Assembly: GCA_050117315.1 (NCBI GenBank)
Contig: JASFMY010000059.1
Span: 1 to 36,436 of the forward strand
DNA length: 36,436 bases
Source: JANQIV01 sp050117315
GTDB lineage: Bacteria > Bacteroidota > Ignavibacteria > Ignavibacteriales > Melioribacteraceae
Direction of reading: 5' to 3'
Shown: piece by piece, positions 1 to 7,678 of the stretch
Numbering within the stretch: position 1 is the stretch's first letter
Layout: every line of letters begins with the position of its first letter
Program-made: the position numbers and the translations under genes
Notes under the pieces: generated by a model
What the model saw: only the letters and a program-made list of their open reading frames with translations
Told to the model about the DNA's origin: nothing
The model's database searches: none

Positions 1-13
1 AATAATTACAATA

Positions 14-38
14 TTCTATTGCATAATCCGGGTTAAAC
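14..38 (+). repeat. dispersed 25-bp motif, copy 1
   Basis: A 25-bp stretch beginning TTCTATTGCATAATCC and ending GGGTTAAAC recurs with three mismatches at 28347-28371 in the same orientation. Both copies are intergenic and both lie near a degenerate tandem array. It may be the end of a dispersed element; only two copies are visible, so the class is not known. Confidence 0.45.
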
Positions 39-89
39 TCATATTACTACCAATTTCACAGAACAGGTTTATTCGTTTTTTCATCAAAA

Positions 90-381
90 AGAGCATTTAT
101 CAAAAAAAGTTCTTATTAATTAGAAAAAGTTTGCATTTATCGAAAAAAGTTCTCATTAATCAGAAAAAATTTGCATTTATTGAAAAAAGTTCTCATTTAT
201 TGGAAACAATTTCTTAAATACCAAAGTAAAGTTGTCAATAATTCAGAAAAGTTGCCATTAAGGCAGAAAAGTTTGCATTAATTTGAAATAACTTCTTAAA
301 TACCAATATAAAGTTGTCATTAATATAGGAAAAGTTGTTATAAACAATGATGAAATTTGTATTAATCATGTAAAAGTTTGT
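90..381. repeat. degenerate 20-22 bp tandem array
   Basis: About 14 head-to-tail units of 20-22 bp, each a variant of cattaat-N3-gaaaaagtt, run through this AT-rich stretch. Examples start at 134 (gcatttatcgaaaaaagttct) and 195. Units differ by several substitutions, so the array is old or under weak constraint. The period is close to two helical turns. The minus-strand frame through it reads as a repeating N-x-N-F peptide because 21 bp is a multiple of three, but it runs into the tRNA gene and is not convincing as a protein. Spacing and sequence divergence do not fit a CRISPR array. Confidence 0.75.
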
Positions 382-482
382 AAATATTATTTGAAGTCCG
401 GTAGGACTTTCATTATGGTAGAAAATATACTTGTTACAAATTGGTTTTGGGATTTTACTATAAAATCCTCTCTTTTTAAAAT

Positions 483-511
483 AAAAAACCCGAGGTCGGT
501 AACTCGGGTTT
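483..511 (-). terminator. intrinsic terminator of tRNA-Phe
   Basis: The 8-bp stem AACCCGAG/CTCGGGTT (503-510 with 487-494 on the plus map) has an 8-nt loop and is followed on the minus strand by a run of T. It starts 12 nt after the 3' end of tRNA-Phe and closes that transcript. Confidence 0.85.
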
Positions 512-522
512 GTAATCTTTCG

Positions 523-595
523 TGGGCAGAGACGGAATCGAACCGCCGACACAAGGATTTTCAGTCCTTTGCTCTACCGACTGAGCTATCTGCCC
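523..595 (-). tRNA. tRNA-Phe (GAA)
   Basis: The minus strand folds as a 73-nt cloverleaf. The acceptor stem GGGCAGA pairs with TCTGCCC and the discriminator base is A. The D arm contains AGCTCAGTCGGTAGAGC, the anticodon loop CTGAAAA gives anticodon GAA for phenylalanine, and the T arm has GGTTCGATTCC. CCA is not encoded. It has its own promoter upstream (609-640) and terminator downstream (483-511), so it is a single-gene transcription unit. Confidence 0.97.
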
Positions 596-608
596 TTAAA
601 AGAGATTT

Positions 609-640
609 CAAAAATATGATTTTATAAATCAAAAAACAAA
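609..640 (-). promoter_or_regulatory. candidate promoter of tRNA-Phe (TTTG-N20-TATTTTTG)
   Basis: On the minus strand TTTG (640-637) is followed after 20 nt by TATTTTTG (616-609), 13 nt before the tRNA 5' end. This matches the Bacteroidota primary-sigma promoter consensus TTTG-N19-20-TAnnTTTG. Assignment is by pattern and position only. Confidence 0.6.
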
Positions 641-768
641 AGTTTTTTTGAATTAGAAGTTAGATTTTTAACCCGGTGTTCAGACTCTTTCTCTTTCTCC
701 TTTTTGACCATAGTATTTTATTATAGTATTATTGTTGTCTATTATTCTGGCAACCGTCCGTGTAAAAT

Positions 769-1410
769 TCAATTAACAAACGGGTTATGTTTTCTCTCGT
801 GGCCAATGGTTGTCTCTTCACCGTGACCTGAATAAATTATTGTTTCTTCGGGTAGTACGTATAATTTCTGCTGAATGGAATTTGCCAAAGTATCAAAATC
901 ACCATCCCATAAATCTGTTCTTCCTATGCTTTCTTTAAACAAAACATCGCCTGCAATACAGATATTTTCAGATTCAAAATAAATGCAATATTCACCCGGA
1001 GTATGCCCCGGTGTAAATAAAAACCTTGGTTTGAATTTTCCGATTGTCAGCTCAAGTTCTTCTGTTATAAATTTATCCGGCTTAGGAGAAAATTTCATTA
1101 CTATGCCATAGTTTTTTGAGTGTTCAGGCATCATATCCAAAAGAAACAAATCCTTCTCAGGTGCATAATATTCGGGATTGTATTTATCTTTTACAAAGAA
1201 ATTCCCAAAGACGTGATCTATATGGCAGTGAGTGTTTATTAAATATTTTATTTGAAGTTTATTGTCATCAATAAATCCGGCTAATTTTTGTTCTTCGTAA
1301 TCAAACAAACAGCCGGGATCAATTACAGCGGTTTCCTTATTTTCGTTATCCCAGATTATATATGTATTTTCCATGAAAGGACTGAATACAAACTTTTGCA
1401 TTTTGAACAT
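769..1410 (-). CDS. MBL-fold metallohydrolase (glyoxalase II-like)
   Basis: A 213-aa cytoplasmic protein of the metallo-beta-lactamase fold. The metal-binding signature HCHIDH is at residues 61-66, followed by GHTPGEY, AGDVLF and SGHG, which supply the remaining His and Asp ligands of a two-metal site. The length and the C-terminal HERKHNPF resemble the small YcbL-type glyoxalase II branch that hydrolyses S-acyl-glutathione-like thioesters; with no glutathione system visible here, the true thiol ester is unknown. Its ATG overlaps the aroC stop by one base (TAATG) and has GGAAG 5 nt upstream, so the two are translationally coupled. Family confident, substrate not. Confidence 0.88.
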   Translation of the reverse strand: MFKMQKFVFSPFMENTYIIWDNENKETAVIDPGCLFDYEEQKLAGFIDDNKLQIKYLINTHCHIDHVFGNFFVKDKYNPEYYAPEKDLFLLDMMPEHSKNYGIVMKFSPKPDKFITEELELTIGKFKPRFLFTPGHTPGEYCIYFESENICIAGDVLFKESIGRTDLWDGDFDTLANSIQQKLYVLPEETIIYSGHGEETTIGHERKHNPFVN

Positions 1411-2624
1411 TATTGCTTCCTAAAATTCTTTTCGAGTCTTTTGTTTAACTTTTTAACATAGTTGTTGTAATTGTCTTTTGTTTCCTGCATTGAGTCGCCG
1501 CCGAATTTAAGAAGAAAATATTTTGCTATAACCCATGCGAGCATTGACTCCGCAACAACGGCACAGGCCGGTACAGCAACAAAATCACTGCGTTCCCTGC
1601 GGGCTTCAATCTGTTCCATAGTTGCCAGATCAACTGTTTCTATCGGCGACATTAAAGTAGCGATAGGTTTCATGGCAGCTCGAACTATAATCGGCTGTCC
1701 GGTTGAAATTCCGCCTTCAATTCCTCCTGCCCTGTTTGTTTTTCTTTCGATTCCGTTCTTGGTTTTTACAATTTCATCGTGGGAAACAGAGCCGAATACG
1801 TCTGCAGATTTAAAGCCGCTTCCGATCTCAACACCTTTAACTGCATTTATAGACATAATTATTTGAGCAATATCGGCGTTTAGTTTTGTATCGTGTTGAA
1901 TAAAACTGCCTAACCCAATCGGGACACCGGAAGCAACGATATAAAATGTACCGCCGAGGGTATCGCCTTTCTTTTTAGCGGCTTTAATTTTCCGGATTAT
2001 TTTGTCTTCCTGTTGTTTGTCCAAAACTCTAACGCTGCTTTTATCGGATTCTTCCGATAAAGTCCATGCATTAAAATTTTCGTCTATTTCATTGTTAAAC
2101 AACTTTTCTATATAATTTTCTTTTGAATAAATATTTGCTATGCTTTCAACAAAACTGCCTATATGAATTCCAAATTCTTCAAGAAATTTTCTTGCAATTG
2201 AACAGGCTGCAACACGCGCCGCCGTTTCCCTTGCGCTTGATCTCTCAATAGAATTCCTAATGTCGTCAAGATTATATTTTGAAACACCGACCAGGTCTGC
2301 ATGTCCCGGGCGGGGTATCGTTATCTTTTCTGTTTTGCTTTTCGGCTTACCGGAAGTCATTTTGTCGACCCAGTTTTCCCAATCACTGTTTTTAACAAAT
2401 AATGAAATTGGCGTACCGAGAGTTTTTTGAAATCTAATACCGGAAAGAATTTCGGCAGTATCGGTTTCAATTTTCATACGCAGCCCGCGTCCGTAGCCCA
2501 TCTGCCTACGTTTTAAATGAAAATTCAAGTATTCGTTTTCTATTTTTAGGTTTGAGGGAAAGCCTTCAATAATGGTTGTTAATCCCTTACCGTGGGATTC
2601 GCCTGCAGTAATAAATCGAATCAT
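1410..2624 (-). CDS. aroC: chorismate synthase
   Basis: A 404-aa enzyme converting 5-enolpyruvylshikimate-3-phosphate to chorismate, the last shared step of aromatic amino acid synthesis, with reduced FMN. Family signatures are in order: GESHGKGLTTIIEGFP at residues 8-23, RRQMGYGRG at 39-47, PRPGHADLVG near 104, RSSARETAARVA near 128, and AGGIEGGISTGQPI near 297. Length is in the normal range. The ATG has AGGAAG 4-5 nt upstream. It lies downstream of the htrA terminator, so it is probably transcribed with the MBL hydrolase only. Confidence 0.97.
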   Translation of the reverse strand: MIRFITAGESHGKGLTTIIEGFPSNLKIENEYLNFHLKRRQMGYGRGLRMKIETDTAEILSGIRFQKTLGTPISLFVKNSDWENWVDKMTSGKPKSKTEKITIPRPGHADLVGVSKYNLDDIRNSIERSSARETAARVAACSIARKFLEEFGIHIGSFVESIANIYSKENYIEKLFNNEIDENFNAWTLSEESDKSSVRVLDKQQEDKIIRKIKAAKKKGDTLGGTFYIVASGVPIGLGSFIQHDTKLNADIAQIIMSINAVKGVEIGSGFKSADVFGSVSHDEIVKTKNGIERKTNRAGGIEGGISTGQPIIVRAAMKPIATLMSPIETVDLATMEQIEARRERSDFVAVPACAVVAESMLAWVIAKYFLLKFGGDSMQETKDNYNNYVKKLNKRLEKNFRKQ

Positions 2625-2649
2625 AACTTCCTTTTTTTAAGTGCAAATA

Positions 2650-2680
2650 TAAAAAAAGCGCCTTAAAATAAGACGCTTTA
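2650..2680 (-). terminator. terminator after htrA
   Basis: On the minus strand AAAGCGTCTTA, a 3-nt loop and TAAGGCGCTTT (2679-2655, one mismatch) form a strong stem followed by a T run. It separates the htrA operon from aroC and may also work weakly in the other direction. Confidence 0.8.
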
Positions 2681-2779
2681 TTTTGAATTATTTTCACTTC
2701 AACAAATAATAAAAAAGATTCAGTACTCTCAACTATTAGATTCCGGCTCTAGCCCGAAACGACACTAAATTACATTCAA

Positions 2780-4273
2780 TTAATTCGGTATTTCAAGTCC
2801 TACAAACCTTGTGGTGCCTTTTATATCTCTTACTTTTAATAAAACTGCCTGACCTTTCTTTGATTCAATAATATCTTCAAATTCTTTTACGGAATCAATC
2901 GGCTTCCTATCAACTTCAACAATAACTAAATTCTTAAATAGGTTTTGATTGAAAGCTCTGCCGTACCTTTTTACATTCGTAATTTTTATTCCCTCTTCAA
3001 TATCGAAATCCTCATAATCTTTTGAACTAAGATTTTTAACAGTCAACCCGACGTCTTCAATAGTCAGTTCTACTGCTTCTTTTTCTTTATCAACATCTTT
3101 ACCTCTGCTTGCAACTGTTTTAACATCCTCATCTTCATCTTTACCTTTGAGCGTTACGTTACGGACAATTTCATCACCATCCCTGTAAAGAGTTATTTTT
3201 ACGGTTTCTCCTGCCCTTTGTCTCGCAATATAGCTTTGCAACTCGTTCGGCTCATTAACTTCAGTATCATCAACTTTAAGGATTATATCACCTTCTTTTA
3301 TATCTTCTTTAGATGCAGCGCCGTCTTCCACAATATTCTGAATCATTACGCCTTTTGGTTTATCCATACCCAAAGCTTTTGCAGTCGCATCATCAACACG
3401 AGAGATACTGACTCCTATATATCCCCTACTGACTTTCCCGTTTTCTATTAAGTCTTCGGCAACGGATTTGGCAAGATTAATCGGGATTGCAAATCCGTAA
3501 CCGATAAACCCGTGCGACATACCGTCTGTTGCAATAGCCGTATTGATACCAATTACTTCACCTCTTAAATTAACCAGTGCACCGCCGCTGTTCCCTGGAT
3601 TAATTGCAGCATCGGTTTGAATAAAATCTTCAACGCCGTAGCTGTTGTCTATAATATTTATATTCCTTCCTGTTGCGCTTACAATTCCTGCCGTTACAGT
3701 AGATGATAATGACAACGGGTTGCCAATTGCCATTACCCATTCACCGACTTTAATATTATCCGAATCGCCCAGATAACAAACATTTAAATCGTCGGCATCA
3801 ATTTTAATTACTGCAAGATCGGTTAAAGGATCTGTTCCAACAACCTGGGCATCAACAAGCCTTTTATCGTGCAATCCCACTTCAACCATTTTAGCATCTT
3901 TAACAACGTGGTTATTGGTAAGAATATACCCTTCTTTGGAAATTATAACTCCGCTTCCGCCGCCTTGCTGTTCTCTTGGGATATCTTCTCTGAAAGGGAA
4001 GAAAAATTTGAAGTTATCGGGTAAATTTCCTTTTACTTCGCTAACTACCCTGATGCTTACAATTGACGGTGTAACTTTTTCCGATACTGCGATGAATGCA
4101 TTATTGAATGCTTGTGCATCGGCATTTATTTCTTTTACCGGCGGTTCCGTTGTTCCAATTTGAACTCCTGCCGATGTAGGGCTAACCCATCCAAAACCGG
4201 TGACTAATACGGCACCGAAAATAATTCCGAATAATATTAACGTAACTGAGCCTACTATTTTTTTTGTTTTCAT
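2780..4273 (-). CDS. Deg/HtrA-family periplasmic serine protease
   Basis: A 497-aa envelope protease/chaperone for misfolded proteins. An N-terminal hydrophobic segment (residues 6-27) acts as signal or anchor. The trypsin-like domain shows the complete triad: His122 in TNNHVV, Asp152 in DPLTDLAVI, Ser229 in GNSGGALV. A first PDZ domain (about 284-370, from SRGYIGV) and a second, more diverged PDZ (about 400-495) follow, the usual DegP/DegQ plan. A charged linker rich in Lys, Asp and Glu lies between them. The ATG has GGAGA 7 nt upstream. It follows recO after 35 nt and ends the operon. Confidence 0.95.
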   Translation of the reverse strand: MKTKKIVGSVTLILFGIIFGAVLVTGFGWVSPTSAGVQIGTTEPPVKEINADAQAFNNAFIAVSEKVTPSIVSIRVVSEVKGNLPDNFKFFFPFREDIPREQQGGGSGVIISKEGYILTNNHVVKDAKMVEVGLHDKRLVDAQVVGTDPLTDLAVIKIDADDLNVCYLGDSDNIKVGEWVMAIGNPLSLSSTVTAGIVSATGRNINIIDNSYGVEDFIQTDAAINPGNSGGALVNLRGEVIGINTAIATDGMSHGFIGYGFAIPINLAKSVAEDLIENGKVSRGYIGVSISRVDDATAKALGMDKPKGVMIQNIVEDGAASKEDIKEGDIILKVDDTEVNEPNELQSYIARQRAGETVKITLYRDGDEIVRNVTLKGKDEDEDVKTVASRGKDVDKEKEAVELTIEDVGLTVKNLSSKDYEDFDIEEGIKITNVKRYGRAFNQNLFKNLVIVEVDRKPIDSVKEFEDIIESKKGQAVLLKVRDIKGTTRFVGLEIPN

Positions 4274-4308
4274 AATTGTCTCCGATTTATTTTTAATCTC
4301 GTTAACTT

Positions 4309-5043
4309 TTAGTACATATGTAAAGATTTTAATCCGCTAAATTCCGGAACATGATAAGTCAAATATTTTTCCAGTAAAAATAATATTGAATTCAAATCTT
4401 TATTCGTATATGTTATCGATTTATTTCTGTGGCTTAGACATAAAATTATTTTAAAAAGTTCCGTACTTAGTTTTGTTGAATTTAATGTTTCATTTGAACA
4501 TTCTTTACATATAATCCCGGTTTCAAAGTTAAAGGATAAATTTACAGCTTCAATTTTTGAAGAACATCTGGAACAGTTAGATGTTTGAATTTCGTACCCG
4601 ATTTCCTTTAAAAAAAACAAAAAATATTTTGAAAAATAAAATATAGGTTCATCTTCTCCCGAATTTATTAGTTCCAATATCTTAACAGTTCCTCTATAAA
4701 TAAGTTCATTTTTATATTCTTCATGGAAAATAGAATTTATAAGTTCAATAACAGCAGTGGCAAATTTTATTTTTTCCAGGTTTTCTTTGGTGTTAGTAAA
4801 ATTCGAAATGAGATTGGCTTGGGTTATAAGCTGAACATCACGGTTTTCTTTGTTATAGAAAACTACTTCAACGTGATTGAGAGGATCAATTAATTTCCCG
4901 ATTTTTGATTTAGGCGAACGTGCGCCTTTAACAATAAAGGATTTCTTTCCAAAATTTTCCGTGAATAAAGTAGCTATTTTGCTTGTGTCGCCGAAGTCTA
5001 TTTTTTTTAAGACAACAGCTTTTGTTTTTTGTATTTCATGCAT
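4309..5043 (-). CDS. recO: DNA repair protein RecO
   Basis: A 244-aa RecO protein, the partner of RecR/RecF that loads RecA on SSB-coated gaps. The N-terminal OB-fold part reads KAVVLKKIDFGDTSKIATLF, and the GARSPKSKIG segment is typical. A C-terminal four-cysteine zinc site is present (CSRC near residue 157 and CKEC near 180). The start codon overlaps the end of mtnA by 8 nt, so translation is coupled. Confidence 0.92.
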   Translation of the reverse strand: MHEIQKTKAVVLKKIDFGDTSKIATLFTENFGKKSFIVKGARSPKSKIGKLIDPLNHVEVVFYNKENRDVQLITQANLISNFTNTKENLEKIKFATAVIELINSIFHEEYKNELIYRGTVKILELINSGEDEPIFYFSKYFLFFLKEIGYEIQTSNCSRCSSKIEAVNLSFNFETGIICKECSNETLNSTKLSTELFKIILCLSHRNKSITYTNKDLNSILFLLEKYLTYHVPEFSGLKSLHMY

Positions 5044-6043
5044 TAAAATTATACGGAGGTTTGTTCAACTCTTCTTCCGTAATTATGCCAGCAATTAATT
5101 CGTTCGGTGTAACATCGAATGCGGGTGAATAAACATCATATTCGCTTTTTGAAATCTGCACATCTTTGATTTTTATAATCTCGTCTTTGCTTCGTTCTTC
5201 AATTTTTATATGTGAACCGTCGAGACAACTTTCATCTATCGTTGAAGTTGGTGCTGCAATATAAAACGGTACGTTATGATGTTTACACAATACCGCTAAG
5301 TTATAGGTACCTATTTTGTTTGCCGAATCTCCGTTTGCCGCAATTCTATCTGCACCTGTAATAACAAGATCAATTTTATTATGCTGCATAAGCATTGCCG
5401 CTGTTGAGTCTGTGTTTATTTTGAACGGGATTCCGGCTTTCTCTAATTCAAATGCAGTTAAACGTGAGCCTTGAAGCAACGGCCTTGTTTCATCTGCGTA
5501 AACAAATTCAACGAGGTTATTTTCAAATGCTTTTTGGATTACATAAAACGCTGTTCCGCCGCCGCCTGTTGCCAATTGCCCGGTGTTGCAGTGAGTTAAT
5601 ACTGTAGATTTTTTCTTGAAAATTTCCAATCCGTTCCGGGCCATTCCATCACATTTTTTGATGTCGTCTTTATGAATTTCTTTTGCTTTAGACAGCAATA
5701 TTTCATAGACGTTTGAATAGTCATCCATACTATCAAATGTTTTTTTCATTTCATCCAAAGCCCAGAATAAATTTACTGCGGTGGGACGGGTTGATACTAA
5801 TCTTCTATAATTCTTTTCAAAAATATTTTTTATTTCCCCGTTAGTATTTTTGAAGGACAGCGCTAAAGCATAAGCAGCGGAAACTCCTATAGCCGGGGCT
5901 CCGCGTACTTCAAGCCTTTCGATAGCAACAGCTATCCTCTCGGGATCATCCGAGATAATGTACTCTTCGCTTAGCGGAAGCTTGGTCTGGTCAATTAACT
6001 TAAGTTTGTCTTCAGCAAACTCAATACATTTAAAATTACTCAT
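5036..6043 (-). CDS. mtnA: S-methyl-5-thioribose-1-phosphate isomerase
   Basis: A 335-aa aldose-ketose isomerase of the methionine salvage pathway (methylthioribose-1-P to methylthioribulose-1-P), related to eIF2B alpha/beta subunits. Signatures: RGAPAIGVSAAYALAL near residue 47, THCNTGQLATGGGGTA near 151 carrying the catalytic Cys, and ITGADRIAANGDSANKIGT near 229 with the catalytic Asp. It overlaps both neighbours by 8 nt, the kinase upstream and recO downstream. No other methionine-salvage gene lies in the window. Confidence 0.95.
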   Translation of the reverse strand: MSNFKCIEFAEDKLKLIDQTKLPLSEEYIISDDPERIAVAIERLEVRGAPAIGVSAAYALALSFKNTNGEIKNIFEKNYRRLVSTRPTAVNLFWALDEMKKTFDSMDDYSNVYEILLSKAKEIHKDDIKKCDGMARNGLEIFKKKSTVLTHCNTGQLATGGGGTAFYVIQKAFENNLVEFVYADETRPLLQGSRLTAFELEKAGIPFKINTDSTAAMLMQHNKIDLVITGADRIAANGDSANKIGTYNLAVLCKHHNVPFYIAAPTSTIDESCLDGSHIKIEERSKDEIIKIKDVQISKSEYDVYSPAFDVTPNELIAGIITEEELNKPPYNFNA

Positions 6044-6953
6044 TGTCTGTAAATTTTGATAAGTCTCTAAATTCTAAAAATCTATCGTGTATTTGCAGCT
6101 TGCTTAATTTTTCAATTCCTTTTGTACTAAATTTCTCAACGCAAAACGATGCCATTGTACTGCCGTAAATTACCGCTCTTTTCAGATTTTCAAAACTTAA
6201 ATCCATTGTGTCGTGTAGGTAGCTTGTTAAACCTCCGGCAAAAGCATCTCCTGCTCCGGTTGGGTCAAATATATCTTCAAGGGGATAAGCCGGAGCCGAG
6301 AAGATTACACCATCACCAAATAATAAGGCCCCGTGCTCTCCCTTTTTTATAATCAAATATTCCGGGCCCATTTCACGGATCTTATTTGCAGCTTTGAATA
6401 AATTATGTTCGTTTGATAGTTGCCTTGCTTCTGAGTCATTTATTACAAGCAAATTTACTCTTTTCAAAACTTCATGTAATTCGGTTAGTTTCCTTTCCAT
6501 CCAGAAATTCATAGTGTCTGCTACAACAAATTTCGGTTTTTCCAATTGATCCAAAACACATAATTGTAAGTCGGGGTCAATGTTTCCCAGCACTGCATAA
6601 GTTGCTTTTTTTGCCCTTTCGGTTAACACCGGATTAAATTTTTCAAAAATATTTAGTTCAGTATATAAACTTTCTCTTACGTTTAAATCAAATTGATAAC
6701 GGCAGCCGTAACGGAAAGTTTTACCTCCTTTAACCACATGCAAACCTTCCAAATCAATGTTGTGGTCCTCAAGCATTTTGATATGGTCTTTACTTAAATC
6801 GTCTCCTACTATTCCAACTATTTGAACATTCGAAGTAAAATAACTTGCCGCTAATGCAATAAAAGTGGTTGAGCCGCCTAGCGCGTCTCCCAGTTTATCA
6901 AATGGTGTCTCAATATAATCAAGCGCTATGGAACCTACTACTACTAAACCCAA
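6036..6953 (-). CDS. PfkB-family sugar/nucleoside kinase
   Basis: About 305 aa, ribokinase/PfkB fold. The N-terminus reads GLVVVGSIALDYIETPF, a glycine pair for the substrate lid follows (ALGGSTTFIA), and the C-terminal anion-hole and catalytic-base motif DPTGAGDAFAGG is intact. I prefer a TTG start at 6953, which has GAGG 6 nt upstream; a GTG at 6965 is in frame but has no ribosome-binding site. The 8-nt overlap with mtnA suggests a linked substrate: it could phosphorylate 5-methylthioribose or 5-deoxyribose and so replace MtnK (inference). It could also be an adenosine or ribose kinase. Confidence 0.88.
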   Translation of the reverse strand: MGLVVVGSIALDYIETPFDKLGDALGGSTTFIALAASYFTSNVQIVGIVGDDLSKDHIKMLEDHNIDLEGLHVVKGGKTFRYGCRYQFDLNVRESLYTELNIFEKFNPVLTERAKKATYAVLGNIDPDLQLCVLDQLEKPKFVVADTMNFWMERKLTELHEVLKRVNLLVINDSEARQLSNEHNLFKAANKIREMGPEYLIIKKGEHGALLFGDGVIFSAPAYPLEDIFDPTGAGDAFAGGLTSYLHDTMDLSFENLKRAVIYGSTMASFCVEKFSTKGIEKLSKLQIHDRFLEFRDLSKFTDNE

Positions 6954-6965
6954 ATTAAACCTCAC

Positions 6966-7133
6966 GATTTATGTTTTGAAAAAGACCGTGTAAAATTCGT
7001 CATTTTTATGAGTAAATGCTAATTAATAGCCAAGATTTTTGACAATCAAACAATAGCACACAGATGAGACTGATTCAAACAATTTTCGCTGACTAAATCT
7101 GTGTTTATCTGCTTATCAGCGTACTATTCTTCC
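6966..7133. other. intergenic stretch with ATCTGTG-type inverted repeats
   Basis: No gene is visible. Near its left-gene side, CGCTGA (7088-7093) and TCAGCG (7117-7122) form an inverted pair around AATCTGTGTTTATCTG, and a second ACAGAT lies at 7060. It may be a weak terminator for the Nudix gene or a remnant of a dispersed palindromic repeat. Confidence 0.35.
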
Positions 7134-7595
7134 TTAAAATTCTTTTATTTCCACCAGTTCAAAAAATAATTTTTCGTGCAGGAAATACTCATATATAATA
7201 TCAACAGAATTTCTCTGTCCCGGCCAGGCAAGTAGTTTTTTTGCTTCTTCCTTCTTCACCCACTTGTACTCTGAATGTTCTTCCGATAATTTAACTGTAT
7301 CATCATTTATCAAAGCAGCAAACACCGGGATTTGCAATACCTTATCGTGCTTAGGTGAATAAAAGGAATTTACATTCGGTACTACCCATAGTTTTTCGGG
7401 CGATAGTCCGGTTTCTTCTTTTATTTCTCTTATCGCTGTTTCGTATGCTTTTTCATCGTCATTAATTTTGCCTGTTACCATCTGCCAAATATCAGGGTAA
7501 ATCTCACCAGGCGCACGTTTGAGTAAAAGAAATTCAATATCGTTTTCAACTTTTTTTAATAAGTGCGATTCTACAAAAACCGAATTGTTAATCAA
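7134..7595 (-). CDS. Nudix hydrolase
   Basis: A 153-aa pyrophosphohydrolase. The complete Nudix box G-x5-E-x7-REIKEETGL starts at Gly42 (GKINDDE), giving the metal-binding helix. The overall look (SVFVESHLLKK... LLKRAPGEIYPDIWQMVTGK) resembles NudB-type dihydroneopterin triphosphate or dNTP hydrolases, but the substrate cannot be read from sequence. The start is TTG, supported by GGAGA 5 nt upstream. It stands alone between two non-coding gaps on the minus strand. Confidence 0.9.
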   Translation of the reverse strand: MINNSVFVESHLLKKVENDIEFLLLKRAPGEIYPDIWQMVTGKINDDEKAYETAIREIKEETGLSPEKLWVVPNVNSFYSPKHDKVLQIPVFAALINDDTVKLSEEHSEYKWVKKEEAKKLLAWPGQRNSVDIIYEYFLHEKLFFELVEIKEF

Positions 7596-7678
7596 ATCGT
7601 CTCCTATATACTTTTAATCTAAATTCCCGCTTACTGCATACGGGTATGGAGCTACAAAATGTCATGTAAAAAATTGTT

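Noticed and set aside
90..381. Possible CRISPR array
   Set aside because: Units are contiguous and divergent, with no constant repeats and no unique spacers; no cas gene in the window. The same holds for 27986-28196.
235..552. Minus-strand open frame with repeating N-x-N-F peptide
   Set aside because: It is the translation of a 21-bp tandem array and runs through the tRNA-Phe terminator into the tRNA gene; no ribosome-binding site or homology.
391..627. Plus-strand open frame across tRNA-Phe
   Set aside because: It covers the tRNA antisense; the peptide ESNRRHKDFQSFALPTELSAL is the familiar false translation of tRNA genes.
1471..1866. Plus-strand frame opposite aroC
   Set aside because: Shadow of a strongly conserved gene; no start signal and low-complexity translation. 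The same judgement applies to frames opposite htrA, the large barrel gene, PrpD and citF.
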